A stretch of 64,000 nt of DNA from Ruania zhangjianzhongii (GCF_008000995.1 NZ_CP042828.1:2780882-2844881), one strand, 5' to 3'. Positions 42,544 to 52,173 are shown, numbered from the stretch's first letter. Notes: generated from the letters alone by a model not told the origin. Translations and numbers: made by a program.

Positions 42544-42803
42544 CGATCGCCCCGCAGGTCCTCCAGCAGCTCGGCACTGGTGACGTTCTTGGTCCGCTGC
42601 AGATCGCGGAGTGAGCGTCGGTCCGGACGCGGCGGGCGGAGCCGCCCTGCCGCGGCGAGGTCGTCAAGGGGCCGCGCCCCCGGCGGCCCGATCACCGCGG
42701 CCGCTTCGCCGTGATTGGTGACCGTGAACGACTCGCCCTTGGCCACGCGGGCAAGCACCCGAGAACTCTCGTTCCTCAACTGCCGGTGCGGAATGCTTTC
42801 CAT
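42540..42803 (-). CDS. Phd/YefM-type antitoxin
   Basis: An 87-aa antitoxin: IPHRQLRNESSRVLARVAKGESFTVTNHGEAAAVIGPPG is the Phd DNA-binding and dimer core, and LRPPRPDRRSLRDLQRTKNVTSAELLEDLRGDR the toxin-binding tail. AGGAGG lies 8 nt before ATG 42803, which settles the start. Tandem 9-bp repeats overlap its promoter. Confidence 0.88.
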   Translation of the reverse strand: MESIPHRQLRNESSRVLARVAKGESFTVTNHGEAAAVIGPPGARPLDDLAAAGRLRPPRPDRRSLRDLQRTKNVTSAELLEDLRGDR

Positions 42804-42819
42804 CGCCGCCACCTCCTTC

Positions 42820-42837
42820 TGTAGCAACTGTAGCAAC
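42820..42837 (-). promoter_or_regulatory. Tandem 9-bp repeats in the Phd-VapC promoter
   Basis: TGTAGCAAC occurs twice without a gap (42820-42828, 42829-42837). On the minus strand they create TACAGT (42832-42827), a fair -10 box about 24 nt before the antitoxin ATG, so they may be the antitoxin-binding half sites. Confidence 0.5.
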
Positions 42838-42923
42838 CGCAGGCGAAGGGCGCTCTCGCTACACCACTCATCATCGACGGCGGAGCACCCGGGGGAACTC
42901 TTGCGTCGCCGTCCTCCGGTGGT

Positions 42924-45089
42924 TCAGTACGTCAGGCCGTGCCCGTAGCTGAACAGCTCACCATCCGCGGTGCCCTCGTACCCGGGAAGATCGCTCGCCT
43001 GCTCCTCGACGGCCGCCCGTGTACCGGCCAGGGCGAACGGCATCCGGCCCTGAGGAGAGAATCGACCGGTGAGCACGTCCAGCAGAGCTTCGTCCGAGAT
43101 ACCGAAGGTCGCCACGATCGCCCCTGCCTCGCGCAGGCCGCTCGCCTCGTCCAGCACGAACGGCTGACGGAAGTACACATCCAGCACCACCTTGGTCGCA
43201 TCGCCCACCTCACCGATGACCTCCTGGATGGTCCGCAACGAGGGCCGCACCCGCCACGACTCGGCCTCCTCCATCCCAGAGAAGTCGATCACTGTGCTCT
43301 CCCAGGGCAACGGGCCACCGAACGGTAGCCCGTCATCGGTGCTCGCCTCGGCGCCGTAGGCCACGCCCGCGTCCGCCGCACCATAGGGGCTGCGCCCATC
43401 CAGCCCGCGCACTCCGGGGAACACGATCGGGTTGATCTTGTCCGGACGCATCCCGGAGGTGGCCTCCGCGCTCCGGTACTCCCCCGTACCCAGCGTCAGC
43501 GCGCTCAGCCGCACCACCACGTGATCCGCTCCCTGGGCGCTCGGCCGGTCCTCCGCATTGCCATCCACCACCTCGAACCCGGCGGCGGTGAGCACGTCAG
43601 TGTCCACCTCGCCCAGCACGTAGACCCTCGCCCCCGGCTGCAGCGGCAGCGCCCGACCAGCACCGTCGGCCCGGTCCCGGTTCTGCAGCAGCACCACGGA
43701 GCGGCGCTGCACCTGCAGAGCGGTCTCACCGTGCTCCGGGCTGGCGAGCACGGCATTCGCCGCCGTCTCATCCACGTACGGGTTCTCGAACAGTCCCATC
43801 AGGAACATCGGCACGAGCAGGCGCCGCGCGGCAAGGTCGATCCGCTCCTCGCTCACCAGACCGTCGGTGACCAGGCTGGTGATCACGTCGATGTCGTGGA
43901 AACCCGACAGCGTATCGGTACCGGAGTTGATGGCAGCGGCCACCCGCTGCGGCACACTCGCCTCTTCCAGTCCCCAGGCACGGTCGGTGACGATCCCGGT
44001 ATCGGAGTTGACATAACCGGCGAAGCCGAGGCTCTCCCGCAACAAGCCGCCCACGATCTGGTCGCTGAACGCCATCCCGATCTCGTCATAGCGCACACCC
44101 TCGTAGGTCACCCCCATCGGCACCCCGTAGTAGGGCATGATCGCGGCCGCGCCGCCGGCCACCGCGGCCCGGAACGGCTGCAGATGCTGGCCGAAGTTCC
44201 CCCCGGGATACACCTGGGTCTTGCCGAAGGAGTAGTGCGGGTCGAGCCCTCGCTCCTGCGGTCCACCGCCGGGAAAATGCTTGATCGTCAGCGCGACGTC
44301 CGACGCCGGGCTCAGCGACGAACCATCGGTCACCTCCGGCCCCTGCAAGGTGCCCAGCAGCGCAGTGACGATGTCGCTGGTCAGGTCGGCACTCTCGCTG
44401 AAGCACTCGTGCGTGCGGTACCAGCGCGGTTCAGTGATCAGGTCGACCATGTACCCGTACATCCCGCGGAGCCCGATCGCGCGCCACTGGGCGCCCATCA
44501 CCTTGGCGAAGGCCGAGATCGGCTCCATGCTGCCCGCGCCCAGAGCCGCGGCGGCCAGACCGGCCTCCTTCGGAAACCCGCTGAACGCGCCGTTGCTCTC
44601 GTTGATCCCGGCCCGGGCATCCGGATCGATGTGGTTCCGGGCATTCGATTTGGCCAGCACCGGGATTCCCAGCCGGCTCCCCTCGGCCAGCTCCTGCACC
44701 TCGTTCATGAACGAAGCGGCCTGCTCCGCTGTCACTGACGACCCCGCGACGAACGGGTGGGAATCGTCACCCTGGCGCTCCTGACCGGGGACTGCCACCA
44801 CGTTCCGGAAGATGATCCGGCGCATGTGCTGTCCGCCGATGTACTCCGCGGCTACATCGGTGGGCCTGCCGCCCCACTGGGCGTTCACCGTGTCGATGAG
44901 CATCAGCCCGGCCTTCTCGGCCCATGTCATCCGGGCCACCAGGTCCTCGGCCCGCTCCTGGGCAGGCAGTCGCCAGTCCTCGTACGGCGCCAGCTGCCCG
45001 TCGCCGTCGAGGTCCCGGAAGTGCAGGCCGTCGACGGCGATGGTCGCCTTGGTCCGGACACCGAGAGTGGGCTGCTCAGGAGTGGGCAT
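42924..45089 (-). CDS. Glycoside hydrolase family 3
   Basis: A 721-aa family 3 glycosidase without a signal peptide, hence cytoplasmic. The N-terminal TIM-barrel has ALTIKHFPGGG with substrate-binding residues and GYVNSDTGIV, in which the Asp of the usual SDxxxM motif is retained as nucleophile. The second domain shows RRSVVLLQN, and the end YEGTADGELFSYGHGLTY is typical. The N-terminal DLDGDGQLAPYEDW is an EF-hand/dockerin-like calcium loop. GAGGAA precedes the ATG. It lies 47 nt after the sugar symporter gene, so imported oligosaccharide or glycoside would be split in the cytosol. Confidence 0.9.
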   Translation of the reverse strand: MPTPEQPTLGVRTKATIAVDGLHFRDLDGDGQLAPYEDWRLPAQERAEDLVARMTWAEKAGLMLIDTVNAQWGGRPTDVAAEYIGGQHMRRIIFRNVVAVPGQERQGDDSHPFVAGSSVTAEQAASFMNEVQELAEGSRLGIPVLAKSNARNHIDPDARAGINESNGAFSGFPKEAGLAAAALGAGSMEPISAFAKVMGAQWRAIGLRGMYGYMVDLITEPRWYRTHECFSESADLTSDIVTALLGTLQGPEVTDGSSLSPASDVALTIKHFPGGGPQERGLDPHYSFGKTQVYPGGNFGQHLQPFRAAVAGGAAAIMPYYGVPMGVTYEGVRYDEIGMAFSDQIVGGLLRESLGFAGYVNSDTGIVTDRAWGLEEASVPQRVAAAINSGTDTLSGFHDIDVITSLVTDGLVSEERIDLAARRLLVPMFLMGLFENPYVDETAANAVLASPEHGETALQVQRRSVVLLQNRDRADGAGRALPLQPGARVYVLGEVDTDVLTAAGFEVVDGNAEDRPSAQGADHVVVRLSALTLGTGEYRSAEATSGMRPDKINPIVFPGVRGLDGRSPYGAADAGVAYGAEASTDDGLPFGGPLPWESTVIDFSGMEEAESWRVRPSLRTIQEVIGEVGDATKVVLDVYFRQPFVLDEASGLREAGAIVATFGISDEALLDVLTGRFSPQGRMPFALAGTRAAVEEQASDLPGYEGTADGELFSYGHGLTY

Positions 45090-45136
45090 CGATTCCTCGC
45101 TTCTATCGGGCTGCCGTGCGCTGGCAGGTCAGGCGT

Positions 45137-47227
45137 TCAGGCGTTCGACGGCGGATTCGCGCCCGCCTCTGGGTACTTGCTGCGGTAGAAGCCGACGATC
45201 ATGTCGACCACCTGCGCATAGGTCACCGTGCCGGTGTTGATCACCAGATCGTAGGACTCATCGGTGTGTGGGTCCCACTGGTACAGGTTGCGGGACATCT
45301 CGGCGCGCACACTGTCCTCGAAATCAATCCTCGCCTCGGCGCCGCGCTCGTCCAGTTCGGTCTTGGACATCACCCGCTGGATACGCATCGGCAGCGGAGC
45401 CGTCAACCGCACGTGCAGCGCTCCGACGGCACGGCCGAGCACGACCGCGCCGTTACGACCGGCGATCACGGCACCGTCCTCGGCGAACTTCAACAGTTCC
45501 AGGCGGTTGCGCTCGGCGACGGAATGGTCTTCGGCAGTCTCGATTGCCCGAGCCATGTCCGCGTCCTGGGTGCCGGTGTAGGAGACCGTACGCAGCCAGC
45601 GATCGAAGGCGCTGTCCGAGGTGAGCAACTGCGCATCGGCATCGGCGACCTGGTCGGAGCTGAACTTCTGCGGCACATACTTCACCCCCAGCTTCTTCGC
45701 GACCGCTGGCCCGATGTCCGAGGCGCCGGCACCTTCGCGTTCAAAGATCGTCACCACCGGCAGCGTTCCCCGGTCCCGAGGGCGCAGGAGGAGGTCCCGG
45801 GCATCGCCCAGACCGTCGACACGCACCCGCGAGGCATCAACCCCATAGTTGCTGCTCACCGCGCCCACCGAGCGACGGGCGTTCAGGTCCCGGACGAGCT
45901 CCTTGTGCTGATCGACGCTCAGGTTGTACCAGATCATCACCACAGTGGCTGCGACCGCGATCGCAGCGGGCACCAGACCGGTGGCCAGTCGGATGCCCTC
46001 TTGCGCCGTCGCATCCTGCACATCGGCCTGTGCCACGTATCCGTACGCGCCGATCAGGGCTGCGCCGGCCCAGCCGCCGACTCCCTGACCACACTTCCGG
46101 ATGAAGGAGAGGATCGAGTAGGAGCCACCCTCGGAGCGCAACCCGGTCTTCCACTCACCGAAGTCCACCGTGTCCGCTTGCATCGAGAACATCAGCGCGT
46201 TGGTGCCGCCGGTGCCGAGGCCGAACAGGAACCAGGCCACGATCGCCAACGGCAGACTGCCCTCTGGCACGAGGTAGATCAGCACGAACGCCAGGATGGT
46301 GACCATCGCTGCACCGATATAGCCGTTGCGCTTTCCGAACCGCGAGGTGATCCCGGCCACCAGCGAGGCGATCAGCACGGTGCCCACGGTCTGGGCGATC
46401 GTCAGGAAGATGTACCAGGCCGCATTGCCCAGCACGTAGCGCGCGTAGTACATCGCCACGGCGTTCATCATGAACATCGCGGCGAGGAGGAAGAACGCAC
46501 CCAGGCACAACACGATCAGCGGCCGGTTCTGTCGCAGCATTGTCAGTGTGCGCCGGAGCGAGATCTTGGTCGCGCTGCGCGGAACGACCTCCTTGGTGTT
46601 CCGGAAGCAGATCAGGTACAGGACCACGGCCACGAGCCCGAGTGCGACCGTCGTCAGGGTGAACTGCAGCCGCACACCATCGCTGGTGGTGTCCTGGAAC
46701 TGCGGTGCGACGACAGCGGACAGTGCGACTGCTGTCAACGAGTTGGTGATCGACCGAGCGCCCGACAGCTTCGACCGGTCCACCGAGTCCTGCGTCATCG
46801 CGGCTGCCAAGGAGCCGTAGGGGATGTTGACGAAGGAGTAGGCCAGCTGGAACGCCGCGTCGAGCAGGAAGATCCACGCGATCGTCAGCGCGGGACTGAG
46901 ACCGGCAGGCACGCTGAAGAGGAGGACGAACACGATCGCCAACGGCGTGCTGCCGAACAGCAGCCATGGGCGCAACCGGCCCCACCGGGTGTTCGTCCGG
47001 TCGACGACCTGGCCCGCGATCAGGTCCGCGGCACCCGCCCAGATCTTGGTGACACCGTAGATCGTGCCCGCCACCCCGGCCGAGAGCCCGGCGATGTCGG
47101 TCATGTAGACCATGAGGAACATCGACGTCATCATGAACGTCAAGTTGTTCGCGACGTCACCGAGGGAGTAGGAGAACACCTGGCCGCCGGAGAGCGTACC
47201 CCCGGTCCTCCCGGACTTCTCCGCCAT
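45137..47227 (-). CDS. GPH-type sugar:cation symporter fused to a cytidylate kinase-like domain
   Basis: A 696-aa fusion. Residues about 1-455 form a 12-helix MFS carrier of the glycoside-pentoside-hexuronide (MelB-like) family: VYMTDIAGLSAGVAGTIYGVTKIW, AGQVVDRTNTRWGRLRPWLL and QADTVDFGEWKTGLRSEG. After a linker, residues about 487-690 match cytidylate-kinase-like domains: VVTIFEREGAGASDIGPAVAKKLGVKYV, DGAVIAGRNGAVVLG, RLTAPLPMRIQRVM and YDLVINTGTVTYAQVVDMIV. The P-loop is degenerate (GAGAS). GGGAG selects the start MAEK. It is the first gene of the operon with GH3. Confidence 0.87.
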   Translation of the reverse strand: MAEKSGRTGGTLSGGQVFSYSLGDVANNLTFMMTSMFLMVYMTDIAGLSAGVAGTIYGVTKIWAGAADLIAGQVVDRTNTRWGRLRPWLLFGSTPLAIVFVLLFSVPAGLSPALTIAWIFLLDAAFQLAYSFVNIPYGSLAAAMTQDSVDRSKLSGARSITNSLTAVALSAVVAPQFQDTTSDGVRLQFTLTTVALGLVAVVLYLICFRNTKEVVPRSATKISLRRTLTMLRQNRPLIVLCLGAFFLLAAMFMMNAVAMYYARYVLGNAAWYIFLTIAQTVGTVLIASLVAGITSRFGKRNGYIGAAMVTILAFVLIYLVPEGSLPLAIVAWFLFGLGTGGTNALMFSMQADTVDFGEWKTGLRSEGGSYSILSFIRKCGQGVGGWAGAALIGAYGYVAQADVQDATAQEGIRLATGLVPAAIAVAATVVMIWYNLSVDQHKELVRDLNARRSVGAVSSNYGVDASRVRVDGLGDARDLLLRPRDRGTLPVVTIFEREGAGASDIGPAVAKKLGVKYVPQKFSSDQVADADAQLLTSDSAFDRWLRTVSYTGTQDADMARAIETAEDHSVAERNRLELLKFAEDGAVIAGRNGAVVLGRAVGALHVRLTAPLPMRIQRVMSKTELDERGAEARIDFEDSVRAEMSRNLYQWDPHTDESYDLVINTGTVTYAQVVDMIVGFYRSKYPEAGANPPSNA

Positions 47228-47258
47228 CGCCCGCTCCCTCTCAACTCCGTCGGTGACA

Positions 47259-47287
47259 AGTTGACCTGACAACTAACTCTGACTATA
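47259..47287 (-). promoter_or_regulatory. Promoter and putative operator of the symporter-GH3 operon
   Basis: TATAGT on the minus strand (47287-47282) is a clear -10 box about 55 nt before the symporter ATG. AGTTGACCTGACAACT (47259-47274) just downstream is an inverted repeat (AGTTGWC around CT) covering the expected transcription start, so a repressor site is likely. No regulator gene lies next to it. Confidence 0.55.
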
Positions 47288-47361
47288 GGTCAGGATGCCG
47301 TCGCGTGCGCCGCCGCTGTCCCTAGGTGACGGTGCGGCTGCCCGCGTGACATGCTGCCGGG

Positions 47362-48168
47362 ATGGCGCGAAGCTGGTTGTCCGTCACCGTTGAGCTGCTG
47401 GGCGGCCGCGGTGAAGAATTCTGGCCATGGCCCGGCCGGATCTTCGCAGTCGGGCCCTCGCACACATTCGCCGACCTGGCACATGCGATCAACGGCGCCT
47501 TCGCCCGCTGGGACCTGTCCCACCTGTCGATGTTTACGCTCGCGGACGGCACCCTGGTCGCGGATAGTGAAACGGTCGGCGAGCTGACCGAGTCGCCCTT
47601 CGGGCCGATCACACTCGGCCTCGACATGGACTCGGCCAAAGTGGCAAAGACACTGCAGCCGGGCGCCGAGTTCCGGTTCGTCTTCGATCTGGGCGACGAC
47701 TGGACCCATCGGTGTGTGATCGAGGAGGAGAAGGTCGATCCGGTGGAGGTGCTCGGCATTCGCCCCAGCGCTCCCCTGTCCTACTGGGGCTGGGGCGCGA
47801 TGCCGGACCAGTACGGGCGCCGCTGGGCCGACGACGACGGGCAGGGACGCACCCCACGCCGCCCCAACGCACCGCACCCGATGCTCGATGGCGCATGGCC
47901 GCAGCAGAACCAGGCCGAACCGGTGGATATCGCTGAGGTCCGTGCGGCAGTCGAGGCCGAGGACGTCGGTCGCTATCTAGCCGCGATCACCGGGCGGGAG
48001 ATCGACAACGATCTGCACGAGGTGGCCGCTGGCATCCGGATGGTCCTGGCTCAGCAGCGCGGGAGCATGGAAGCCGTCGCGCTCTCCATCGTCAACCGGC
48101 TCACCTTCCGCCGCGGCCCGGGAGACGAGGAGCTGGCCGAGACCCTCCTGGCGCAGCTTCGGCACTGA
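47362..48168 (+). CDS. pRiA4b ORF-3-like family protein
   Basis: A 268-aa protein of the plasmid pRiA4b ORF-3 family (also the IS1096 passenger type): WLSVTVELLGGRGEEFWPWPGRIFAVGPSHTFADLAHAINGAF, HLSMFTL, FRFVFDLGDDWTHRCVIEE and the C-terminal tail. The family has no established activity and is often carried by plasmids or mobile elements, but no transposase is nearby. The start ATG 47362 lacks a Shine-Dalgarno site. Confidence 0.85.
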   Translation: MARSWLSVTVELLGGRGEEFWPWPGRIFAVGPSHTFADLAHAINGAFARWDLSHLSMFTLADGTLVADSETVGELTESPFGPITLGLDMDSAKVAKTLQPGAEFRFVFDLGDDWTHRCVIEEEKVDPVEVLGIRPSAPLSYWGWGAMPDQYGRRWADDDGQGRTPRRPNAPHPMLDGAWPQQNQAEPVDIAEVRAAVEAEDVGRYLAAITGREIDNDLHEVAAGIRMVLAQQRGSMEAVALSIVNRLTFRRGPGDEELAETLLAQLRH

Positions 48169-48269
48169 TCGACAGCTGGTCGCTCAGCGATGTCGAGAAA
48201 CCCGTCCCAGTTCCGTCTCCTGAATACCCGCAACCACTCCCGGTTGCCGCACATCGAAGGAGAGAGACG

Positions 48270-48674
48270 ATGAAGTACCTGATGCTGAAGCACTACCGCG
48301 GCGCCCCCACCAGCGTGAATGACGTGCCGATGGACCAGTGGACGCCCGAGGAGGTCACCGCCCACGTCCAGTTCATGAACGACTTCGCCGCGCATCTGGA
48401 GCAGACCGGGGAGTTCGTCGACGCTCAGGCCCTCTCCCCCGACGGCACGTTCGTCCGGTTCGACGGCGCCGGTAAGCCGCCGGTCACCGACGGTCCGTTC
48501 GCGGAGACGAAGGACCTGATCGCCGGCTGGATGGTGATCGACGTGGACAGCTACGACCGCGCCGTCGAGCTGGCCGGTGAGCTTTCTGCCGCCCCCGGTG
48601 CCGGGGGTGCGCCGATCCACGAATGGCTCGAGCTGCGCCCGTTCCTCACCGAGACCCCCGACACGACGGCGTGA
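48270..48674 (+). CDS. YCII-related (DGPF) protein, ECF42 partner
   Basis: A 134-aa YCII-related protein: KYLMLKHYRGAP, VQFMNDFAAHLEQTGEFVDAQALSPDG, VTDGPFAETKDLIAGWMVIDVDSYDRAVELAGELS with the DGPF motif, and EWLELRPF. AAGGAGAG precedes the ATG. Such proteins sit beside ECF42 sigma factors throughout actinobacteria, as here, with a 4-nt overlap (GTGA). They are thought to be part of the same response, but the mechanism is unknown. Confidence 0.9.
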   Translation: MKYLMLKHYRGAPTSVNDVPMDQWTPEEVTAHVQFMNDFAAHLEQTGEFVDAQALSPDGTFVRFDGAGKPPVTDGPFAETKDLIAGWMVIDVDSYDRAVELAGELSAAPGAGGAPIHEWLELRPFLTETPDTTA

Positions 48675-49819
48675 TCGGGATCGACGAGGCACTCCTGCGG
48701 GGCCTCGTGCCCCGCGTGATCGGCGTCCTCGTCCGCCGCGGAGCAGACTTCGCTGCGGCCGAGGACGCCGTCCAGGAAGGGCTCATCGAAGCACTGCGCA
48801 CGTGGCCGGACCGGCCGCCTCGGGATCCCCAGGCATGGCTCGTCACCGTCTCCTGGCGCAAGTTCCTCGACCTGGTCCGCTCCGAGGACGCCCGGGCGCG
48901 CCGCGAAGAGGTGACCGCTACCGAACCTGCCTCGCCAGTCAGCACGGCCACGGACGACACCCTGCAGCTGTACTTCCTCTGCGCCCATCCGAGGCTCACC
49001 CCCGCCTCCGCCGTCGCGCTGACCCTGCGCGCCGTCGGGGGCCTCACCACCCGGCAGATCGCCGCGGCCACCCTGGTGCCGGAAGCCACGATGGCCCAAC
49101 GGATCAGCCGCGCCAAACGCACGATCGCCACCGAACCGCTGAACCGGCCCGGCGATATCGCCACCGTCTGCCGGGTGCTCTACCTGATCTTCAACGAGGG
49201 CTACTCCGGTCATGTCGACCTGGCCGCAGAGGCGATTCGGCTCGGCCGGCAGCTGCACCGGATGACCGCACACCCCGAGGTCGCCGGGCTGCTGGCACTG
49301 ATGCTGCTGCACCACGCTCGCCGCGCAGCACGCACCACGGCCGACGGCGAGGTGGTCCCTCTCCCGGACCAGAACCGCGGGCAGTGGGACACCCACCTGA
49401 TCGCCGAGGGCATCGCCATCCTGCAGGAGGCGTTGGCCACCGACCAGCTGGGCGAGTACCAGGCACAGGCCGCGATCGCCGCGCTGCACGCCGACGCCCG
49501 GGACGCTGCCGAGACCGACTGGGTCCAGATCACCGAGTGGTACGACGAACTCGTCGCCCTCACCGATAGCCCGATCCACCGGCTCAACCGGGCTGTTGCC
49601 CTCGGTGAAGCTGATGGCCCCCGCGCCGGACTCGCAGCGCTGGCCGCACTCGACCCTGCACTCCCCCGCTACACCGCGGTGTCCGCACATCTGCACGAGT
49701 CCGACGGCGATCACGCGCAGGCTGCGCGGCTGTACGCGGAGGCCGCCGGGCACGCGGCGAGCATTCCGGAACGTCACCACCTGCTTCGCCAGGCGGCACG
49801 GCTGAACGCCGATCGCTGA
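48671..49819 (+). CDS. ECF42-type RNA polymerase sigma factor
   Basis: A 382-aa extracytoplasmic-function sigma factor. Region 2 is AAAEDAVQEGLIEALRTWP with PQAWLVTVSWRKFLDLVRSE. Region 4 is LTTRQIAAATLVPEATMAQRISRAKRTI. The long C-terminal extension (about residues 180-382, LIFNEGYSGHVDLAAEAIRLGRQL and following TPR-like helices) is typical of ECF42, which has no anti-sigma factor. GTG 48671 overlaps the YCII gene. The C-terminal domain probably sets activity. Confidence 0.92.
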   Translation: MIGIDEALLRGLVPRVIGVLVRRGADFAAAEDAVQEGLIEALRTWPDRPPRDPQAWLVTVSWRKFLDLVRSEDARARREEVTATEPASPVSTATDDTLQLYFLCAHPRLTPASAVALTLRAVGGLTTRQIAAATLVPEATMAQRISRAKRTIATEPLNRPGDIATVCRVLYLIFNEGYSGHVDLAAEAIRLGRQLHRMTAHPEVAGLLALMLLHHARRAARTTADGEVVPLPDQNRGQWDTHLIAEGIAILQEALATDQLGEYQAQAAIAALHADARDAAETDWVQITEWYDELVALTDSPIHRLNRAVALGEADGPRAGLAALAALDPALPRYTAVSAHLHESDGDHAQAARLYAEAAGHAASIPERHHLLRQAARLNADR

Positions 49820-49833
49820 GAGCCCCCGCTCTC
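49818..49833 (+). terminator. Weak hairpin after the ECF42 gene
   Basis: GAGAGC (49818-49823) pairs with GCTCTC (49828-49833) over 4 nt and overlaps the stop codon. The stem is short and lacks a T-tract. Confidence 0.25.
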
Positions 49834-49929
49834 CCCTCGCCACTATCAGTTATACCAGTTCCGACAAGCCGTCATGAGGCGCGAATTTTTCCCCTACTGT
49901 GGCGCACTCCACCGATCGGAGTGACGTGC

Positions 49930-52173
49930 ATGACTGACCTGACCACCAGCACCTTCGACCTTCCCCGTGACCTCACTGCCAAGGCCGATCCGGCCCTGAT
50001 CGCTACCGACGACGCGCACTTCGCCGCGATCGCCGCACACCTGCGCCACACCACCACCGACCTGACCGAACGCCTCGCGATCGAGCGCAGGGCACCAGGC
50101 GGCGGTGGACAGGAGGCGATGGACCGCGATCTGCAGATCCACCGGCTCACTGCACGGCTGAACCTGCTCCGCCGGTTCAGTCTCGAGGTCTGCCTGGGCC
50201 GGATGGTCACAGCCGGCGCCGAGACCGTCTATGTCGGCCGGATCGGTCTGAGCGACGGTGACGGCAACCCGCTGCTGATCGACTGGCGCTCCCCCGCCGC
50301 CGCGCCATTCTTCGGCGCCACACATGCCCAGCCGATGGGCCTGACCAGCCGCCGCCGGTACCGCTGGACCGACGGCCGGATCACCGACTACTGGGACGAG
50401 GCGTTCACCACCGAGGGCCTCGCGCACGGCACCGCGTTGGATGACCAGTCCGCGTTCATCGCCAGCCTCGGCACCAGCCGCACCGAGCAGATGCGGGATG
50501 TGCTCGGCACCATCCAGGCCGATCAGGACGAGATCATCCGCGCCAGCTCCCAGGGCCCGCTCGTGGTCGACGGCGGTCCTGGCACCGGGAAGACGGTCGT
50601 TGCCTTGCACCGGACTGCTTTCCTGCTCTACTCCGACCCCCGCCTGGGTCACCGCCGCGGTGGGGTGCTGTTCGTCGGCCCGCACCAGCCCTATCTGAGC
50701 TACGTGGCCGATGTGCTGCCGAGCTTGGGTGAAGAAGGAGTGCTGACCACCACTGTGCGCAGCCTGGTACCGCAGGGAGCGACCGCGACCGCGGAGACCG
50801 ACCCCGAGGTCGCCCGGCTGAAGGCGGATGCCCGGATGGTGGCCGCAGTGGAGCCCGCCGTGACGATGTACGAGGAGGCGCCCATCGAGCCACTACGGGT
50901 CCGCACCCCTTGGGCGGACGTCTGGGTGAGCGCACAGGACTGGGCCGAGGCCTTCGCCACCCCGGAGAGCGGCACACCACATAACGACGCACGGGAGGAG
51001 GTCTGGTCCGCCCTGGTGGACCTCCTCGTCGACAAGCTCGCCGAGGTCACTCCCGCTGTCGACGATGACCTCGACGAGGACTCGGGGAGCCTGACCGGCG
51101 CGCCACTCGCCCTGGCGGATCCGGACAGCTTCGACGCCTACGGTCTGGAGCAGCAGGACACCACGGAGCACCTCCGCCGCACGCTGACGACCCACGCGAC
51201 CCTGCGGGAGGCCTTCGGACGGGCCTGGCCGGTGCTCGAGCCAACCGACGTGGTGGCCGACCTGTGGTCGGTGCCGGCCTACCTGCGCAGGTGTGCGCCG
51301 CATCTGAGCCGGGCGGAGATCGCTGCCCTGCAACGTCCGGCAGACTCCGCTTGGACGCTGGCGGACCTGCCCATCCTGGACGCTGCTCGGCTTCGCCTCG
51401 GTGACCCGGAGGCCTCCCGGCAGCGCCGGCGAGCACAGGCAGAGGCGAGCGCCGAGCGGAACCGGCTCTCCGCCGTCATGGATGATCTGATCGCGACAGA
51501 CGACTCGGACATGCAGGTGATGTCGATGCTGCGCGGGCAGGACCTGCAGGCTGCGCTGGGCGAGGAGCGTCGCGTGCCGACCGACGACCTCGCCGGTCCG
51601 TTCGCTCACCTGGTGGTGGACGAGGCGCAGGAGCTCACCGACGCCGAGTGGCAGATGCTGCTCGCCCGGTGCCCGTCCCGCAGCCTGACCGTGGTCGGTG
51701 ACCGGGCCCAGGCCCGGCGGCCGTTCACCGAGTCCTGGGCCGAGCGCCTGGACCGGGTGGGGTTCGGCGAGGCTCGCCTCGCCACGCTGACGATCAACTA
51801 CCGGACCCCGCAGGAGGTGATGGCCGAGGCCGAGCCGGTGATCCGCGGTGTGCTGCCCGATGCGAACGTGCCCACCTCGGTGCGCAGTACCGGCGCAGGC
51901 GTCACGCGTGGTCCGGTCACGGACCTGACGCGCGTTCTCACCAGCTGGCTCCAGGAGCACAGCGAGGGCATCGCTGCCGTGATCGGGTCCGCTGCGGTCG
52001 CCGACCACCCGCGAGTCCACCACCTCAGCCCTGAGCTGGCCAAGGGCCTGGAGTTCGATCTCGTGGTGCTGGTGGATCCGGACTCCTTCGGCAGCGGCAC
52101 CCAGGGGGCCGTGGACCGGTATGTGGCGATGACCCGGGCCACCCAGCAGCTGGTGGTGCTGACCAGCGACTGA
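49930..52173 (+). CDS. helR: HelR-type RNA polymerase-recycling/rifamycin-protection ATPase
   Basis: A 747-aa superfamily 1 helicase-like motor of the HelD/HelR group that removes stalled or rifamycin-bound complexes from RNA polymerase. The P-loop GGPGTGKTVVALHRTA is at about residue 215, VVDEAQELTDAEWQML (Walker B) at about 561, and TVVGDRAQARRP, TINYRTPQEVM and the final RYVAMTRATQQLVVLTS complete the helicase motifs. The N-terminal coiled region and the short insert between motifs match actinobacterial HelR rather than Bacillus HelD. GGAG lies 9 nt before ATG 49930. No rifamycin-associated element is present. Confidence 0.87.
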   Translation: MTDLTTSTFDLPRDLTAKADPALIATDDAHFAAIAAHLRHTTTDLTERLAIERRAPGGGGQEAMDRDLQIHRLTARLNLLRRFSLEVCLGRMVTAGAETVYVGRIGLSDGDGNPLLIDWRSPAAAPFFGATHAQPMGLTSRRRYRWTDGRITDYWDEAFTTEGLAHGTALDDQSAFIASLGTSRTEQMRDVLGTIQADQDEIIRASSQGPLVVDGGPGTGKTVVALHRTAFLLYSDPRLGHRRGGVLFVGPHQPYLSYVADVLPSLGEEGVLTTTVRSLVPQGATATAETDPEVARLKADARMVAAVEPAVTMYEEAPIEPLRVRTPWADVWVSAQDWAEAFATPESGTPHNDAREEVWSALVDLLVDKLAEVTPAVDDDLDEDSGSLTGAPLALADPDSFDAYGLEQQDTTEHLRRTLTTHATLREAFGRAWPVLEPTDVVADLWSVPAYLRRCAPHLSRAEIAALQRPADSAWTLADLPILDAARLRLGDPEASRQRRRAQAEASAERNRLSAVMDDLIATDDSDMQVMSMLRGQDLQAALGEERRVPTDDLAGPFAHLVVDEAQELTDAEWQMLLARCPSRSLTVVGDRAQARRPFTESWAERLDRVGFGEARLATLTINYRTPQEVMAEAEPVIRGVLPDANVPTSVRSTGAGVTRGPVTDLTRVLTSWLQEHSEGIAAVIGSAAVADHPRVHHLSPELAKGLEFDLVVLVDPDSFGSGTQGAVDRYVAMTRATQQLVVLTSD

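Noticed and set aside
44924-47269. A 781-codon plus-strand open frame
   Set aside because: It lies antisense to the symporter fusion and GH3; its composition (His/Arg/Gly rich) is that of a shadow frame.
47362-48168. IS1096 insertion, suggested by the passenger-type protein
   Set aside because: No transposase or terminal inverted repeats were seen on either side.
49834-49929. A rifamycin-associated element in front of helR
   Set aside because: The GGGGCTTG/CAAGGCCCC arms are absent; only unrelated TATAC and AT-rich stretches occur.
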